The position numbers and the translations under genes were made by a program. From Isoetes taiwanensis (Eukaryota > Streptophyta > Lycopodiopsida > Isoetales > Isoetaceae), in NCBI GenBank assembly GCA_021234155.1, contig JAJEKV010000020.1:7180563-7244562 (forward strand): a stretch of DNA of 64,000 nt, written 5' to 3'. Below, piece by piece: positions 36,805-48,399 of this stretch (its first letter is position 1; each line of letters opens with the position of its first letter). The notes under the pieces were generated by a model. That model worked only from the letters and a program-made list of their open reading frames with translations. It was not told the origin of the DNA and did no database searches.

Positions 36805-38440
36805 CTATAGAGAGTAGCGAATAGAGAAATCTTCTGCCTGAATATCATAATTGTGCCTGATGTCTTCATATGCGGAGCATTGTATGAAAACATGACATTC
36901 ATCTTCGATCGACTGTTTTTGGCAAATTTTACATCTTGCTTCTTCAACTGGAACTTTTGCCCATCTCCCCAACTCTATTTCCAATCTGTGAGATCCTGTC
37001 CTATATCTGGCTATCAGTTTCCTTTGAGCTGATGAGGAGTTTACCTTTAGGTACGATTGGCACTCATATATTGTCATGTGATTGACATCTGTCTGATATA
37101 TGTGCATCCTTTTCCCAGGGTCGGCCCAAATCTTTTGTACTGCCAGCTTTTCAAGTATGGTTCTGAATTCTTCCTTGTTTGTTGGGCATGCCGAAACGTC
37201 CAAGCCCCATTTGTTTGCCCACGCTATCAGGTTTTTCGACCAGTCTGAGTACTCCATAGCTTGGTGCGACAGCCTGTCTGAGCCTTGCTCTTTAATTCTG
37301 TTATAGCAATTTACAGCTTGGTATAGTCCTTCCAACTCTAATGGGAACAAACCGACTTCTGCAAGCATTATAGCATAGGAGATTTGTGCCCTTATTCCGA
37401 GTTCTGTTCTCAGAAACATCTTTTGGACGGTTTCGATTTGTGTCCATAGTCATGAAGAGATGTCTGGTCCCCAAATTGGGGCACCATACAGTACCACGGG
37501 TTGGACTAAACATTTGAACAGAATTTTCTTCAAATTCCAATCTGTAAGGGAGGCTTTGTTACACTTTGCTAACATGCTGTATAGAGCCGCCTTTCCCCCG
37601 AGAACTCTTCTATTAATGCAGTTCTTCCAACTGTAATTTGAAGCAATGTCAATCCCGAGGTATTTGTATGAGTCCACAGTTTCTAGGACCTGTCCCTTAT
37701 ATGTAAATTCTGGTCGATCTCTCATTCTAAAGACCATTATCTTGGATTTTGACAGATTAACATTCATCTTTTTCTCGTCACAAAAGCTTTCCAAATTTTC
37801 TAAGTGTTCTTGTAATGTGTTCTTCCTGCTTGCAAGCAGAACCACGTCATCAACATATAGGAGCAGCTGGATGAGATTCGTACCTAGTTTGGTTCCTGCC
37901 AGTGACCTGGCTCTTAGCCAGTCATCTAGTTCATCTATGAAAACTCCAAACAGAGTTGGAGATAACGGACATCCCTGTCGGACTCCAATAGTGCTTCTGA
38001 TTTTGGTATCTATATCCCCTGATACTTTAATTAGAACCTCCTCATACAGTTGAGAGACTGCTGCCCTTAGTTCTTGTGGAACTCCAATCTGAATCAATCT
38101 GTCACTGAGCTCCTTTCGAGGAATTGTGTCGAATGCCTTTGAAAAATCAATGAATGCTATATACAAGGACGCGTTTGGTGCTTTGGCCTTTTCTATCAAG
38201 GATCGGAGAGTGAGCACATGATCCAAAGTATTGTGTTTAACTCGGAAACCAGCTTGGCATTGGGAGCGTACCTGTGCTTGCTCTGCCCAAGAACTAAGTT
38301 TATTCTCTAGTAAGCCTCCCAAAATTTTGGAGAATAGTGGATTAGAATCCAACTTGGAAGTTTCTATCTTACTCCGAGGAATTTCCTTCCATCCCTCAGC
38401 GTGAACATATGCCGATATGGTTGCAGAGACATTCCGCAAT
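36805..38440 (-). pseudogene. LINE 2 reverse transcriptase (ORF2 C-terminal half)
   Basis: Frame 38439-37450 carries the reverse-transcriptase core: FIDFSKAFDTIPRKEL, GVRQGCPLSPTLFGVF, and LLLYVDDVVLLAS, where the usual Y-A-D-D reads YVDD, followed by the SKSKIMVF and YKYLGI motifs. Frame 37419-36805 continues with the C-terminal region ending in CKICQ...ECHVFIQC, a CCHC-like zinc knuckle. A frame break near 37420-37450 separates them, and the endonuclease half is absent. Copies RNA into DNA at the target site in intact members. Confidence 0.85.
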
Positions 38441-38589
38441 GATGATAATAACTCCTAAGTGATTTCTAGCTCACCATGGTTGCACAAATCCGGCGGAGTT
38501 GTTGCCACCACAGCGTTGGTTTAGAGAAAAGTGATGGTAGACAGGAGTCTTCCAAGAGAAATAGAGAACTATTGTTGTTAGTAAAAGAA

Positions 38590-38655
38590 GGCTTACCGTG
38601 TTGGTAAAGGGTTTGGTTGGGTGCTGGGAGGTCAAGGGTTCAAGTCTTGCATAGT
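38590..38655 (+). repeat. tRNA-like SINE head
   Basis: A-box-like CCGTGTTGGTAAAGG and B-box-like GGGTTCAAGTCTTGC, spaced as in a tRNA. Not a complete cloverleaf. Confidence 0.45.
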
Positions 38656-38723
38656 ACACTTTTATATAAAAGTTGCTATGTAAAGAAAACAAGGTATTAC
38701 CGGTGTATAATATAAAACATTCA

Positions 38724-38800
38724 AGAGAGCTTGGTGTGGTGGTAAGCATCTAGGCTTGGAGTTGAGACGTCATGGGTTCAAATCTGGGTCAAGGCTCTGA
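38724..38800 (+). repeat. tRNA-like SINE head
   Basis: GAGAGCTTGGTGTGGTGGTA (A-box region), then GGGTTCAAATCTGGG (B-box), then an A-rich stretch. Lies about 130 bp after a similar one. Confidence 0.5.
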
Positions 38801-39221
38801 AAAAATAGGTATACGAAAAAATACAAAAAATTTTATACGGCAGAAATACGCGTTTTATACGGAGCGGCGCTGCTCCCATTATACGTGGAGCGATCAAATG
38901 TGACCGGCGCCGCTATTGGGTTGGGTCCCTTGCTCTACCTTTTGATACTGGTTGATGACCCCCCTAAGGTATTTGGAGTGTGCCCGACCCATTGGAACAA
39001 AAATCTCGTCGATCTGAGCTATGTGGAGAAAGTTATGGCGACTACAAAACTCACACTCCTGATTCCACTTGCTGACCTTAACCACCCTACTATGGAACAC
39101 GTCTCATGCTCTCCTTAACTAAGCCAACCAAGATGTTACTTACAGAGTCGATGTTCTATCCTAGGAAAATGTACCGTCAACTAACGAGTTAGACTATGGC
39201 CAGGGCAACAATTTTGGTCCA

Positions 39222-39241
39222 CCAAAACCATGCTGATACCA
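39222..39241 (-). promoter_or_regulatory. Primer-binding site of element A
   Basis: On the minus strand it reads TGGTATCAGCATGGTTTTGG, starting two bases after the LTR end. The first nine bases match the tRNA-iMet primer site common in plant LTR elements. Confidence 0.7.
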
Positions 39242-39242
39242 C

Positions 39243-40778
39243 TGTGATGCTCCCCGAATCCATACGATGCTCCCATCGTATAAATACGGGAAATTCCCCT
39301 CCCATGGCGAATCCATCACCACGGAAAGGCCCTCCATTTGACTCGGACCACTTGTGATGGCCAAGTGTCCGGGTGAAGGACACAGAGGTGTCGTTCGTCC
39401 CACGCGTACATACATGTTAGCACCTAACAACAATACTACTAAGTAATATACCACCACGAAGGGTGGTCCATCATCATCAATATACTAACAACAGAATACC
39501 AACATAACAAAGGAAATACACCATAACTAAGGGCTCTACCCTGGGCTCAGACTCCATGGGGGTGACTGACGGTCAAGGCCTCAAGATAACAACAGACATA
39601 GATATAACATGGCGTTGGCTGGCATAAGACAATGGCTATGGTAGTCCACTCCATCCGCCCCTCCTGTGCACACTTTGCAGATAGGCTGAATCATGCTATG
39701 ACGTCGCAATCCCAAGGAATCACCCTTCGGGACTACTCCGGGTTACATCTCCCCGGTCCGATGAGGCAGGTCAGAGAGGCGTCTCCTCCCCGAGTATGAC
39801 GGATCCTTGGGTGTGCTAGAGAACACGTGCCGCATCAGCGACCCTCGCATCCATACCCGACTTACTTCCCTAAATCTAAAGGTCAGGTCGCCAACCCGTT
39901 CGAGCCCAGGGCGGCCATATAGGCTCCCACCCTCCGGCCCAGAGAGTGTCAGACCCATACCCGGCCCACACACAGTGACCGGCTATAAGCCTAGCACACT
40001 ATAGGAGTCCTGTAGCCGCGCTAGGCAAGACCCCACCCCCGATTCACTATCATACTCGTTATCTGGTGCTGAACCACATCATAGCATCCACAGCCAGGTT
40101 GGCTCTTGTGCACAGGCCGCATTTACTGGGTTTTAAGGGTTCTAACTAGGAACATCTCTACTTCTAGATGGCCTTTAGGTCTCTGCCCCCCTTTTACCCA
40201 TACAACACAGGAGGAACGGAAAGAAAGCTATAGGCTTATACATCCATCCATCCATAGCTTCGAATATAACATAAAATAGAGATTAACCATGCATCTATTC
40301 ATACAAGGGTTAATCCTAGCTACCTTCTGAGCATACAAGGGTTAGTCCTATGACTATCCAAGAATCCAAGCTATCTACGTACTAACAGGGATCAAGCTAG
40401 GTCCACTATCGCTCGGGGTCTCCATCCTTCTGGCTGGAACAAGGCGGAACAGCAGCTCCTCCTCCACCCACCTCCCCCAATTCGAATTGGGGCAAATGGG
40501 GGTACAAAATCCCAATTTGGGTCCCAGGTTAGCAACTCTCACTTGCCCAATCGATTTGGGCCAGGTGGCAACTCTAGATTGGTTTATATTAGCTAATTTG
40601 GCATTTTAGCCCTTTTTAATATTAGGTTAAGCCCTAAATTCGAATTAGGGTTTTGGGTTAGGTTTCCACTTTAATAATTAATTATTAACATAGCTAACCT
40701 TAGCTTATGAATAATTAATGTGATAGTGACGTGTCATGTATTTATACTCAAAGGCGTATAAATATATGGAACGTCACA
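39243..40778 (-). repeat. 5' LTR of element A (1,536 bp)
   Basis: TG...CA ends, followed by the target duplication AGGAC (40779-40783). Closely matches 31974-33413. Confidence 0.85.
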
Positions 40779-40783
40779 AGGAC

Positions 40784-41485
40784 TCTATTATAAGAACATA
40801 TATATTATTTAATTCTTCCTGATTGTTATAATTTTTATGAGTTTTAATTATATAAGTTTATCTTTAAGTTAAGTTCTTAATGGTTATCAAAGCATAAAAT
40901 TGCTTTTCAAACTAATTTTCACTTGAATCTATTTAGAATTAGACTTTTTAAGAATATAAAATTTTAATTTTCAGTGATTTAACAAATTTAAAATTTGGCA
41001 ATCCTGATAATTTGTAAATGAAATCTGATGGTTCGATAAGCGGTTGACTTAAAACTATTATGAGAATTTTTCAATTTACAAACTTTTATAGTTATAAAAA
41101 CATCTTTAAGAAAAGTTTTAGGCCGAAATCAATTAAATTGTAAAGTTAATATTTTAATCATAACTATTGAATAATTTATTATTAATGAAAGAAAATATAT
41201 TGAAACTTAACTAATAATAAATTATACAACTTTCTTAAACATAAACATAATCATTCAATTAATTCTAAATCTAAAACTTTCTTTAAATATTTTGAAGAAA
41301 TAACCTTTTAATTATACAGAGTTTAATTTAGATGAAAATATAATTCTAAATAAATCAAAGTGAAAATAAAATTTGAAAAAACAATTTTATACTTTAGCAA
41401 CATCATACCTTTAATCTAAAGATAAACAGAACAAATGATTAAAATTAATAAGAGTTAAAAATACTGTTAATCATACCATGCATAA
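40784..41485. other. AT-rich stretch, no gene
   Basis: About 700 bp of very AT-rich sequence without open frames or repeats I can define. Confidence 0.5.
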
Positions 41486-41567
41486 TCCGAATATCCTCAT
41501 AATCCTCTTTTCTCCTTGGAAAACATTCTGACGCTTCAGAAAGGGGATTTTTTAGGGCAGGGTTTTG
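41486..41567 (-). repeat. Duplicate of the MYBBP1A-like 5' leader
   Basis: Matches 8277-8358 with a few differences (for example CTCCTTGG versus CTCCTTTG), then continues into sequence that matches 14050 onward. It shows the arrangement of the first locus before the 5.7-kb insertion. Confidence 0.85.
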
Positions 41568-42237
41568 GGGTTAGGGTTTGAAGTTTAAAATATCATTGTG
41601 CAATGGCAATGACATTGTGTGTCTTGGTTTGGCCCGCAGCCCTAGGGTTCAAAATTGGCGGGGTTCCTCCCTGAAACATCTGGCAATTCTAAAAAAAAAA
41701 TTTGATAACAAAACAAAATTTTCTGCCTTTTTTTCATGCCAGTTTCATAAACTTTTCTAAGAATTTCCAGAAAACTACACTTGAATTCATGTATTTTCAG
41801 TAGTCATAATCCACATTAGGGTGAGATTACTGGTTTCTTTGGCCTCTTTTCAAACCCATTATTCTATCTCCACTTTGTTATTTTGTCTCCACCATTCTTA
41901 CTATTTCAGACTTATTTGAGTCTGATCATTTGTTTTTCCAAACTCATTATTTCAGTCACAGTCTATAGCCACAGTTTAAACACAAATTACAACAGATTAC
42001 AAGCATAGATTACGGATTGCATAGGCAATTTCTTTTTATAGCCACAGTTCAAACGCAGATTACAAGCACAGATTAAAACACACATTATAAGCAATTTAAA
42101 ACCCAGATAAAACTGTATTTTGGAGTTCCATTTAGCAGTTTCAAAGTTTCACTTTCCATTTAAAACATTCTAAAAATTCAAGAACATCATTCTTGATGCT
42201 TGTTCTTTAGTAATGAGCTTGAAATAACTCCAACAAG

Positions 42238-44321
42238 CTAATTCATATCAACTCCACTAAAGTTAAAGGTGCAATTCGAGAAGCTACCTTGAATCACAGG
42301 TGCAGAATATCTACCAATTGCTTTTGCGCTCTCAGGATAAGCCTTGCTTAACTCATCATAAAATGAGGCATCATATAGATCTTCATCTACTTCAATAACA
42401 GGTACAACGCTGCTAGGAATCTACTTAGTCTTATCAGCTATCATTTCTCCAGCTGCAACACCAGAAGAACTACCCTCTATCGCTACAGACGACAATTGCG
42501 GTACCTGTACTTCATCCTGAATTCTCTCGAATTCTCCTACATTCTCCTGCGAAACTCCTGACTTCCGCAGCAAAACTGCAGACCCTGAATAGCCCTGACA
42601 CAATACAGGACTCGCATTAGCATTCAACTGTTGAAGAGGATTCCTATTGCCGATGATATTTTGCTTGGACACTTCATCTGCAAGACACAATAATAGAAAC
42701 AACATGAATATAAATAATAGAAAAAAACATTGAAAATAACATGTACTAAAATAATATTAAATAACAGAAATAAATAACAGAAAGAAAACAGAAGTAAAAG
42801 ATAATGTAATAAGAAAAAATACTAGATAAGACGTCTTTGTATACCCGCATAGCTCCGTCGGCATTGATAGATTGGTTGATAAGATTCATACATGCATTCA
42901 CTTTAGACACTCGTGTTCGATCATACCTGCAAATAGAAAATATAAATTAAATAACCACAATAATTCCTACTTTTTCGTAAGATGGAGTACTCTTATGACC
43001 AGTTATGCTTATGCACATCCCAACATCAGAAGGAACACTAGCTGCTGCGAGACGAGACACCAAAGATACCCTGCCAGACTTGTTACAGTTTTTCGTTTCG
43101 GGATGGACAACAGGCGCCATAATGTTCAGCCACTTTGAAATGGAGTTACAATCTACAGGCATCACAGCATACCAGACCTATGATAGTTTCACGATGTTAA
43201 TAGAAAAACAAAGCATAAATTAACACTGAAACTAAAGACATAAATAAAAAGAAAGACTTACATTTTTCTTGTACCTAGGAATCATGGCTGCAAAAAGAAA
43301 TGGCGCGGTTCAGAATCATTTTCCTTCGCAGGCAAGTGTCGTATGTACTGCTTATACGTCAGCACAAAATTAGCTTCATATGTCCAAACTGGTTGACGAA
43401 AATGATTGTCATCAAACTTTGTCACACTAGGATTGTAATTTTAACTAAGATGCTCTCCATACTTGAGTAATTCCCCACCCCCATCAACCTCCAAGGTCAT
43501 GTCAACATCCTTTACACGATATAGCTCTTTATTTCTCCTAATCTCAAAACGGGTCAGCATGTAATAGAGCAGCCTTTTGACACAACCTAAAGGATGCGTA
43601 ATTTGATGGTCAATGTCATCTAAGATGTCATTTTCTACAACAAAGGTAATGATAGGTGCTTTTTTCTTTGGCTTCTCATAGTTGCCATCCTTTCTCAATT
43701 TTTTCACCATACACACGCATCACGCGTTTAAGTAAAGATCGGATCAAGAACGATACTAAATGGGGGCTGACGGACACCAGTCTGCCCTTGAACTTTATTC
43801 TGCTCCCTGCGCATAATCCTTCTAATTCCTCGCAACAGAGAATTTAAACTACAACATAACAATAAATTAGGTCAATATAAAAAATAGACAAGAATAAAAA
43901 AAGAATAATGTGAATAACAAAAAATAAAATGAATTACCTGTGGCATAAAATGCGTCGGCATTTTATTCAGCTCCACCAAATTCAGCTTCTAGATCGGAAT
44001 CAATACATCGAGACCAAAATCTTTACGCCACTCATCAAATCGTCTTCTTGCCCAACTATTGACTGGCTTCGAACGATCCGAGCCACCATTTAAAGCTTCA
44101 GATAGCAGATCTTCGTCAAGTGGAAGCCACTTATCCTTTGGATCAGATTGCTCTTGCTCTTCATCGCTGCTCTCATCACCAAACTCTGCTAGAATGCTTT
44201 GAGTCTCTTCTAAAGTAATATGCATCAAAGAATGATTTCCAGGCACCAGACAGAAAGAAGACTGAGAATCTTCACCTATGACTAACATAAACAACAATAG
44301 TAATATCCTTGTTGCTTCCAT
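42238..44321 (-). pseudogene. Tyrosine recombinase (Crypton-like), copy B
   Basis: Minus strand, several exons. N-terminal exon 44321-43938: acidic, then KPVNSWARRRFDEWRKDFGL. Next exon (about 43848-43720): SLLRGIRRIMRREQNK. Then 43716-43290: KKLRKDGNYEKPKKKAP, LLYYMLTRFEIRRNKEL, YIRHLPAKEND and FFLQP, matching the DUF3504/Crypton N-terminal core. Catalytic exon (about 43185-42975): NKSGRVSLVSRLAAASVP (catalytic Arg; the usual His of N-H-S is replaced) and TGHKS. Next (about 42928-42830): YDRTRVSKVN, the probable nucleophile tyrosine. Last exon (about 42680-42238): the GSFSNCTFNFSGVDMN ending known from such recombinases. In-frame stops (43989, 42421 and others) and a lost small exon make it a pseudogene. 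Such enzymes insert DNA by strand exchange. Confidence 0.72.
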
Positions 44322-44900
44322 TAATGACAGTTAATTGAAACAACGCTAATATGAATCAGCAAACCTGTTGTTTCCATCAACAAACACCTGTCGTACAAAA
44401 CAGAAAGTAAATAACATGTAATATTAACCCAAATGTAAAGAGAAAGTAAATAATCTGTAATTTTTGTCAAGAACTACTTACAAGAAGTCGAGCAGTGGAC
44501 AGGATCTTCAAGAATCTCGGATACTGGCTGAAACCAAGAAAGTCGAAGAAGTTTCAAGAATTTTGAAAAGTTAACAAATTACAGTTAAAGCAGTCGCTCC
44601 AAACCAAGCTCACACTCGCCAAAACTCACCACAAGTCGCCAGAATAAGCTCACACTGCTCCAAGCCAAGAAAATGGAAAAATCTTCAAGAAACTTCTTAT
44701 TTTTTAACCAAAATCCTACCAAAACTCGCCAAACCAAGCTCACACTTGCCACAAGTCGCCACGAACAAGCTCACACTGCTCCAACCAAGAAAATGGAAGA
44801 ATCTTCAAGAAACTTCTTATTTTTTAACAAAATCCTATCAAAATTCGCCTAATCGTACTGTACCCAAGCAGCGCCTCGCTGAAATCTCTTACAAAACATG
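44322..44900 (-). other. 5' flank of copy B with internal duplication
   Basis: Carries repeated CCAAGCTCACACTCGCCA and GGAAGAATCTTCAAGAAACT units (about 44590-44720 and 44720-44845). Copy A shows one set. Probably leader or promoter of the recombinase gene. Confidence 0.45.
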
Positions 44901-45369
44901 CAGCTGCTATAATGATGACGATCACCTCGTCGGAGTAGCTACAAAAAACACAAAGGGGAAATTTTTGCAGGGACGTAATCTCACCCTAATGTGGATTACG
45001 TCCGGGAAAGTTATTTATCTCAGAAAATTGCCTCGGGGATATTCCCTCGGCGGCCCTGCTAGACTCGTTCTTACTCATAGGTGGCACAACAGAAATTTTA
45101 TTCTATTGTTTAAATTTGGTTTTTCCGGGGTTCCGAAAACTTTTTGGATTTTTTTTCCAGGTTGGTTTTCTAAGGTCTAGAAGCTTTTAGCTGCCGGAAA
45201 ATTTTTCAGGCATTCCAAAAATCGGGTTTGTGGCTTTTCGTATGATTTTTCTAATCTAGAATTCCTCTTTTGTCTTTTTGGCTCCACCTTATCCGATCGA
45301 GGAGGGAGTAGAGCTCGGCATGCATGCCACGTTTTTGCCTCCAAAACTATTTGCTCTAGACTTACGATC

Positions 45370-46175
45370 TAGAGCCACGAGCTTATGTCTTGCAGGGTGA
45401 AGAGCAGGTATAGGATTTTGGGTTGTCAGTTGATGGTTTGTGTGTAATGCTGCTCTTAATTTTTCAGGTCGTCATTTGAAACGGAGTTGCATCGCTGAAG
45501 ATCCAGATGATGATGATGAGGCCATTTCGTTAGATGGTGATAAGCCATATCCTTGAGCTGCATGGAAACAGAGTTTTGGTAACCTCACAAATTTATTGCA
45601 GTTGGATCTGGTCGGCCAGAATTGTGTTTCTATCTGTATGGCAAGAACCATGTTGGTGTTGGTGGAGTTTCGTCTGCTGCCCTTTTGCAAGATCTACAAC
45701 CTAGATCACACAGGTGAGTGCCTTTGAAACTCTTTAAAACAAGTTCAAACTAAGATGGGCTGATAATTTGTTTTCAAGTTATGGGCATCTTTGCATGATG
45801 TTGTCTTCTGAGAAAAAGGGTCAGGGATTTGATTGTTCAGGGAAAAAATAACAAGCTGTTATATAGGGAATATGGACTCCCCAATCCTCAAGCTACGGAA
45901 GTTTGTTTCCAATATCTAATGTTGTGATTCTTTAATTCTTCGTCCCTTTGTTGATGAATTGTTGATGATCCATATGGTAGAAGTTTTGATATTTAGAAAG
46001 AGTGCTTGCATTTCAGATCCATGAATATTGCATTTCAAGATGATTGCAAGCTCATTTCTTATCGTTATCTGTCTGAATGTCTTAAATGTTGTCTATCTCT
46101 ATAAATTTATTTTTGTCTAACAGGGATGGTTGAAGCTGGCACTCTCACTTTTACCATTAAGAAATGGTTTCCTAG
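45370..46175 (+). other. Possible exons of an unidentified plus-strand gene
   Basis: Candidate exons with good splice sites: one after TTTTTCAG at 45469, with acidic DPDDDDEAISLDGD; one at about 45601-45713 (after ATTGCAG, before GTGAGT), one frame of which reads GRPELCFYLYGKNHVGVGGV; and a possible one after AACAG at about 46125. I recognise no family. Could be a real gene cut by the LINE or by rearrangement. Confidence 0.3.
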
Positions 46176-46208
46176 AATACTAAGCCAGACATATATACTC
46201 TAGCCAAG

Positions 46209-46253
46209 TAATGTTATTTAGGTAAGAATTGCTTCACCACCTAAATAACATTA
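46209..46253. repeat. 15-bp perfect inverted repeat at the LINE 5' junction
   Basis: TAATGTTATTTAGGT at 46209-46223 is the exact complement of 46239-46253, with a 15-nt loop. The outer arm overlaps the last two bases of the target. Confidence 0.85.
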
Positions 46254-46332
46254 GGATAGGAACACATTACGCTACTATAGCCGCTAGGGTTTGCGCCAAC
46301 AAACGAGCTTCAGCTCGTCTCATGTCAGTGGG

Positions 46333-47125
46333 ATGCCACCAAAGAAGAAAGGAGGAGACCTAGTTGAATACGATGGGGATTCAGCTCACCTCGTGTCAGT
46401 AATGCAGGAGCTGAAGGCTGAAATTTTTGAGCTTAGGTCAGAAGTTAAAGGAATGCAGGAAACTTTACAGGAACTAGTGGCCCAAAACACCAGTTTAAAA
46501 GAGCAAAATGCAGAATTATCCAAGCTAAATTCCCCCGCAGTCTTCAAAGCACAGATTTCTGGAAAATAAATTGGTGGCCCAAACTACCAGTTTAAAAGAG
46601 CAATCCAATCTGAATTCATCTGCAGACTTTAAAGCACATATAGAATCTCTTGAAAATAAACTGGCTACTCTAGTAGCTGAATCTACCAAAGAACAAATGA
46701 AGATACATCATGCAGAAACCGCTTCAGAGCAAAGGGATCAAGACATTCGAGCAAAATATCTGAAAATATCCGGTCTCCATGAAACCGAAGGAGAAGATGT
46801 TACAGATACAGTAAGACGGTTTTTCTCGGAAACAATGCATTTACATGATCCTCTTCATGTATCATCCAGAAGATTGGGAAAACTGGGCTACCATGCTCGC
46901 CCCATATTGGTAAGTTTCCAATCTAAAGAAGCAAGAGACCGTGTGCTTCAAAACCGAAGTGCACTTAAGGGAGAAAAGATCTGGTTGGACTTGGATTTAA
47001 CACCAAGCCAACTGGAATTCAGGAAAAAAAAATGGGCCAAGGTAAAGGAAGCCAGAGAATCAGGACTTTTAGCTTACCTGGACCAGGGAGGCAGAGCAAT
47101 AGTTACGAACAGGAAACACAAATAG
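46333..47125 (+). pseudogene. LINE 1 ORF1 (coiled coil and nucleic-acid-binding region)
   Basis: ATG at 46333 (MPPKKKGG). The first part is a coiled coil of heptad-like leucines (46390-46560). A tandem duplication of about 95 bp (LVAQNTSLKEQ-type units at about 46476 and 46573) brings a stop and frame change at 46567-46571. The second part (to 47125) has KYLKISGLHETEGEDV and SSRRLGKLGYHARPILVSF, resembling the RNA-binding domain of L1-type ORF1 proteins. The protein would coat LINE RNA. Confidence 0.6.
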
Positions 47126-47137
47126 GAAGCAGGGGCC

Positions 47138-48268
47138 TTGAGAATGAGTTTATGGAATGCACATGGACTTACTCAAGCAAAGGTAAATGCCACTCTAGAT
47201 ATCTGGAAAAATCAGGATATATTATGCTTCACGAAAACATGGACGCATCAATTTCGTCTTCTTCCTGACATACCTGGATTTGAGATACTTGGGCAAGTAT
47301 GGAATGAGAAAATGACAGGAGCAGGAAGGGGCTTTGGAGGGGTTGCTGTATATAAGCGAGTAGGATCAAGACATGATATTCAAATCTTAAAATTTGATAC
47401 AAACAACCACTATATTTGGTTGCAAATGAAAGGGAATAATCAGTTGTTGTTTCTTGCAGTATGTTATTTTGCTCCAGAAAGCTCCAATATATACAATAGG
47501 CATGGACTAGACAAGGATAATCCATTTGGCAGTCTCTGCTCTGATATCCTGGACTATTCTGCTCAAGGTGAGATATTTCTAACAGGAGATTTCAATGGGC
47601 GCACAGGCTCCCAGCAAGCAAGAATGTTTGAAGATCTTGCAAACGTATACCTGGATGAGGTGGATGATCCAGCATATAACAGAACTTCGGAGGATAACAC
47701 TTCAAATGAAATGGGCGAGAGGCTGCTTGAACTATGCACAGTATCCCAGTTGAAAATAATTAATGGAATAAGATCATTTCCTCAGTCCGGGAAGCTCACT
47801 TACCAAAATCATGCAGGGGCCAGCACAATAGATTATCTCATTGCAAGAGATAAAGCTCTGATAGTAGACTTTTTCGTCAACACTAAATTACCAGAGTCAG
47901 ATCATACACCATTGCATATGGTGTTAAAAGTACAGGCAAATCCAGAGAAATCAATCTCAAAGTTTCGTCCAAGGATAAAAGTGAATTATGAACATCACAA
48001 GGAATACAAAGCACATATAGAAGAGACTCTGACAGACGCCACATGGTCAGGGCAGTTTGAAGAAGATGCACATCGATTCCAAAAACTCGTATTGACTGCT
48101 GCCAAAGAGGTCTTCGGGGTCTCTAAGAAACTTATGCAGGGCAGACCTTGCAATTCATGGTGGGATTCAGAATGCCAAGATGCTAGGAGCAGGCTGCCAC
48201 AGAACTGTATCTGCAAACCAAAATGGTACAAACAAATGATCAGGAGGAAAAAAACATGCATATTATGA
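47138..48268 (+). pseudogene. LINE 1 ORF2, APE-type endonuclease part
   Basis: 376 codons. Visible motifs of the apurinic-like endonuclease: SLWNAHGL near the start, CFTKTW, LTGDFNGRTG (catalytic Asp/Asn), a STIDYLI-like segment and SDHTPLHMVL (catalytic Asp-His) near 47895-47930. These match the order in APE-type LINE endonucleases, which nick the target. The frame ends at 48268 by frameshift before the reverse transcriptase. Confidence 0.85.
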
Positions 48269-48399
48269 GCAAAGGAGAGGACAATTAAGTGAACAGTTCA
48301 GAAAACACCCAAAAAGCTTTTGGGACACGTTGAAAGGAAGACCTGACCAAGCTATATTGGACGTTGGTGCTCTGACTAATTTGGCCTTATATGAAAAAG

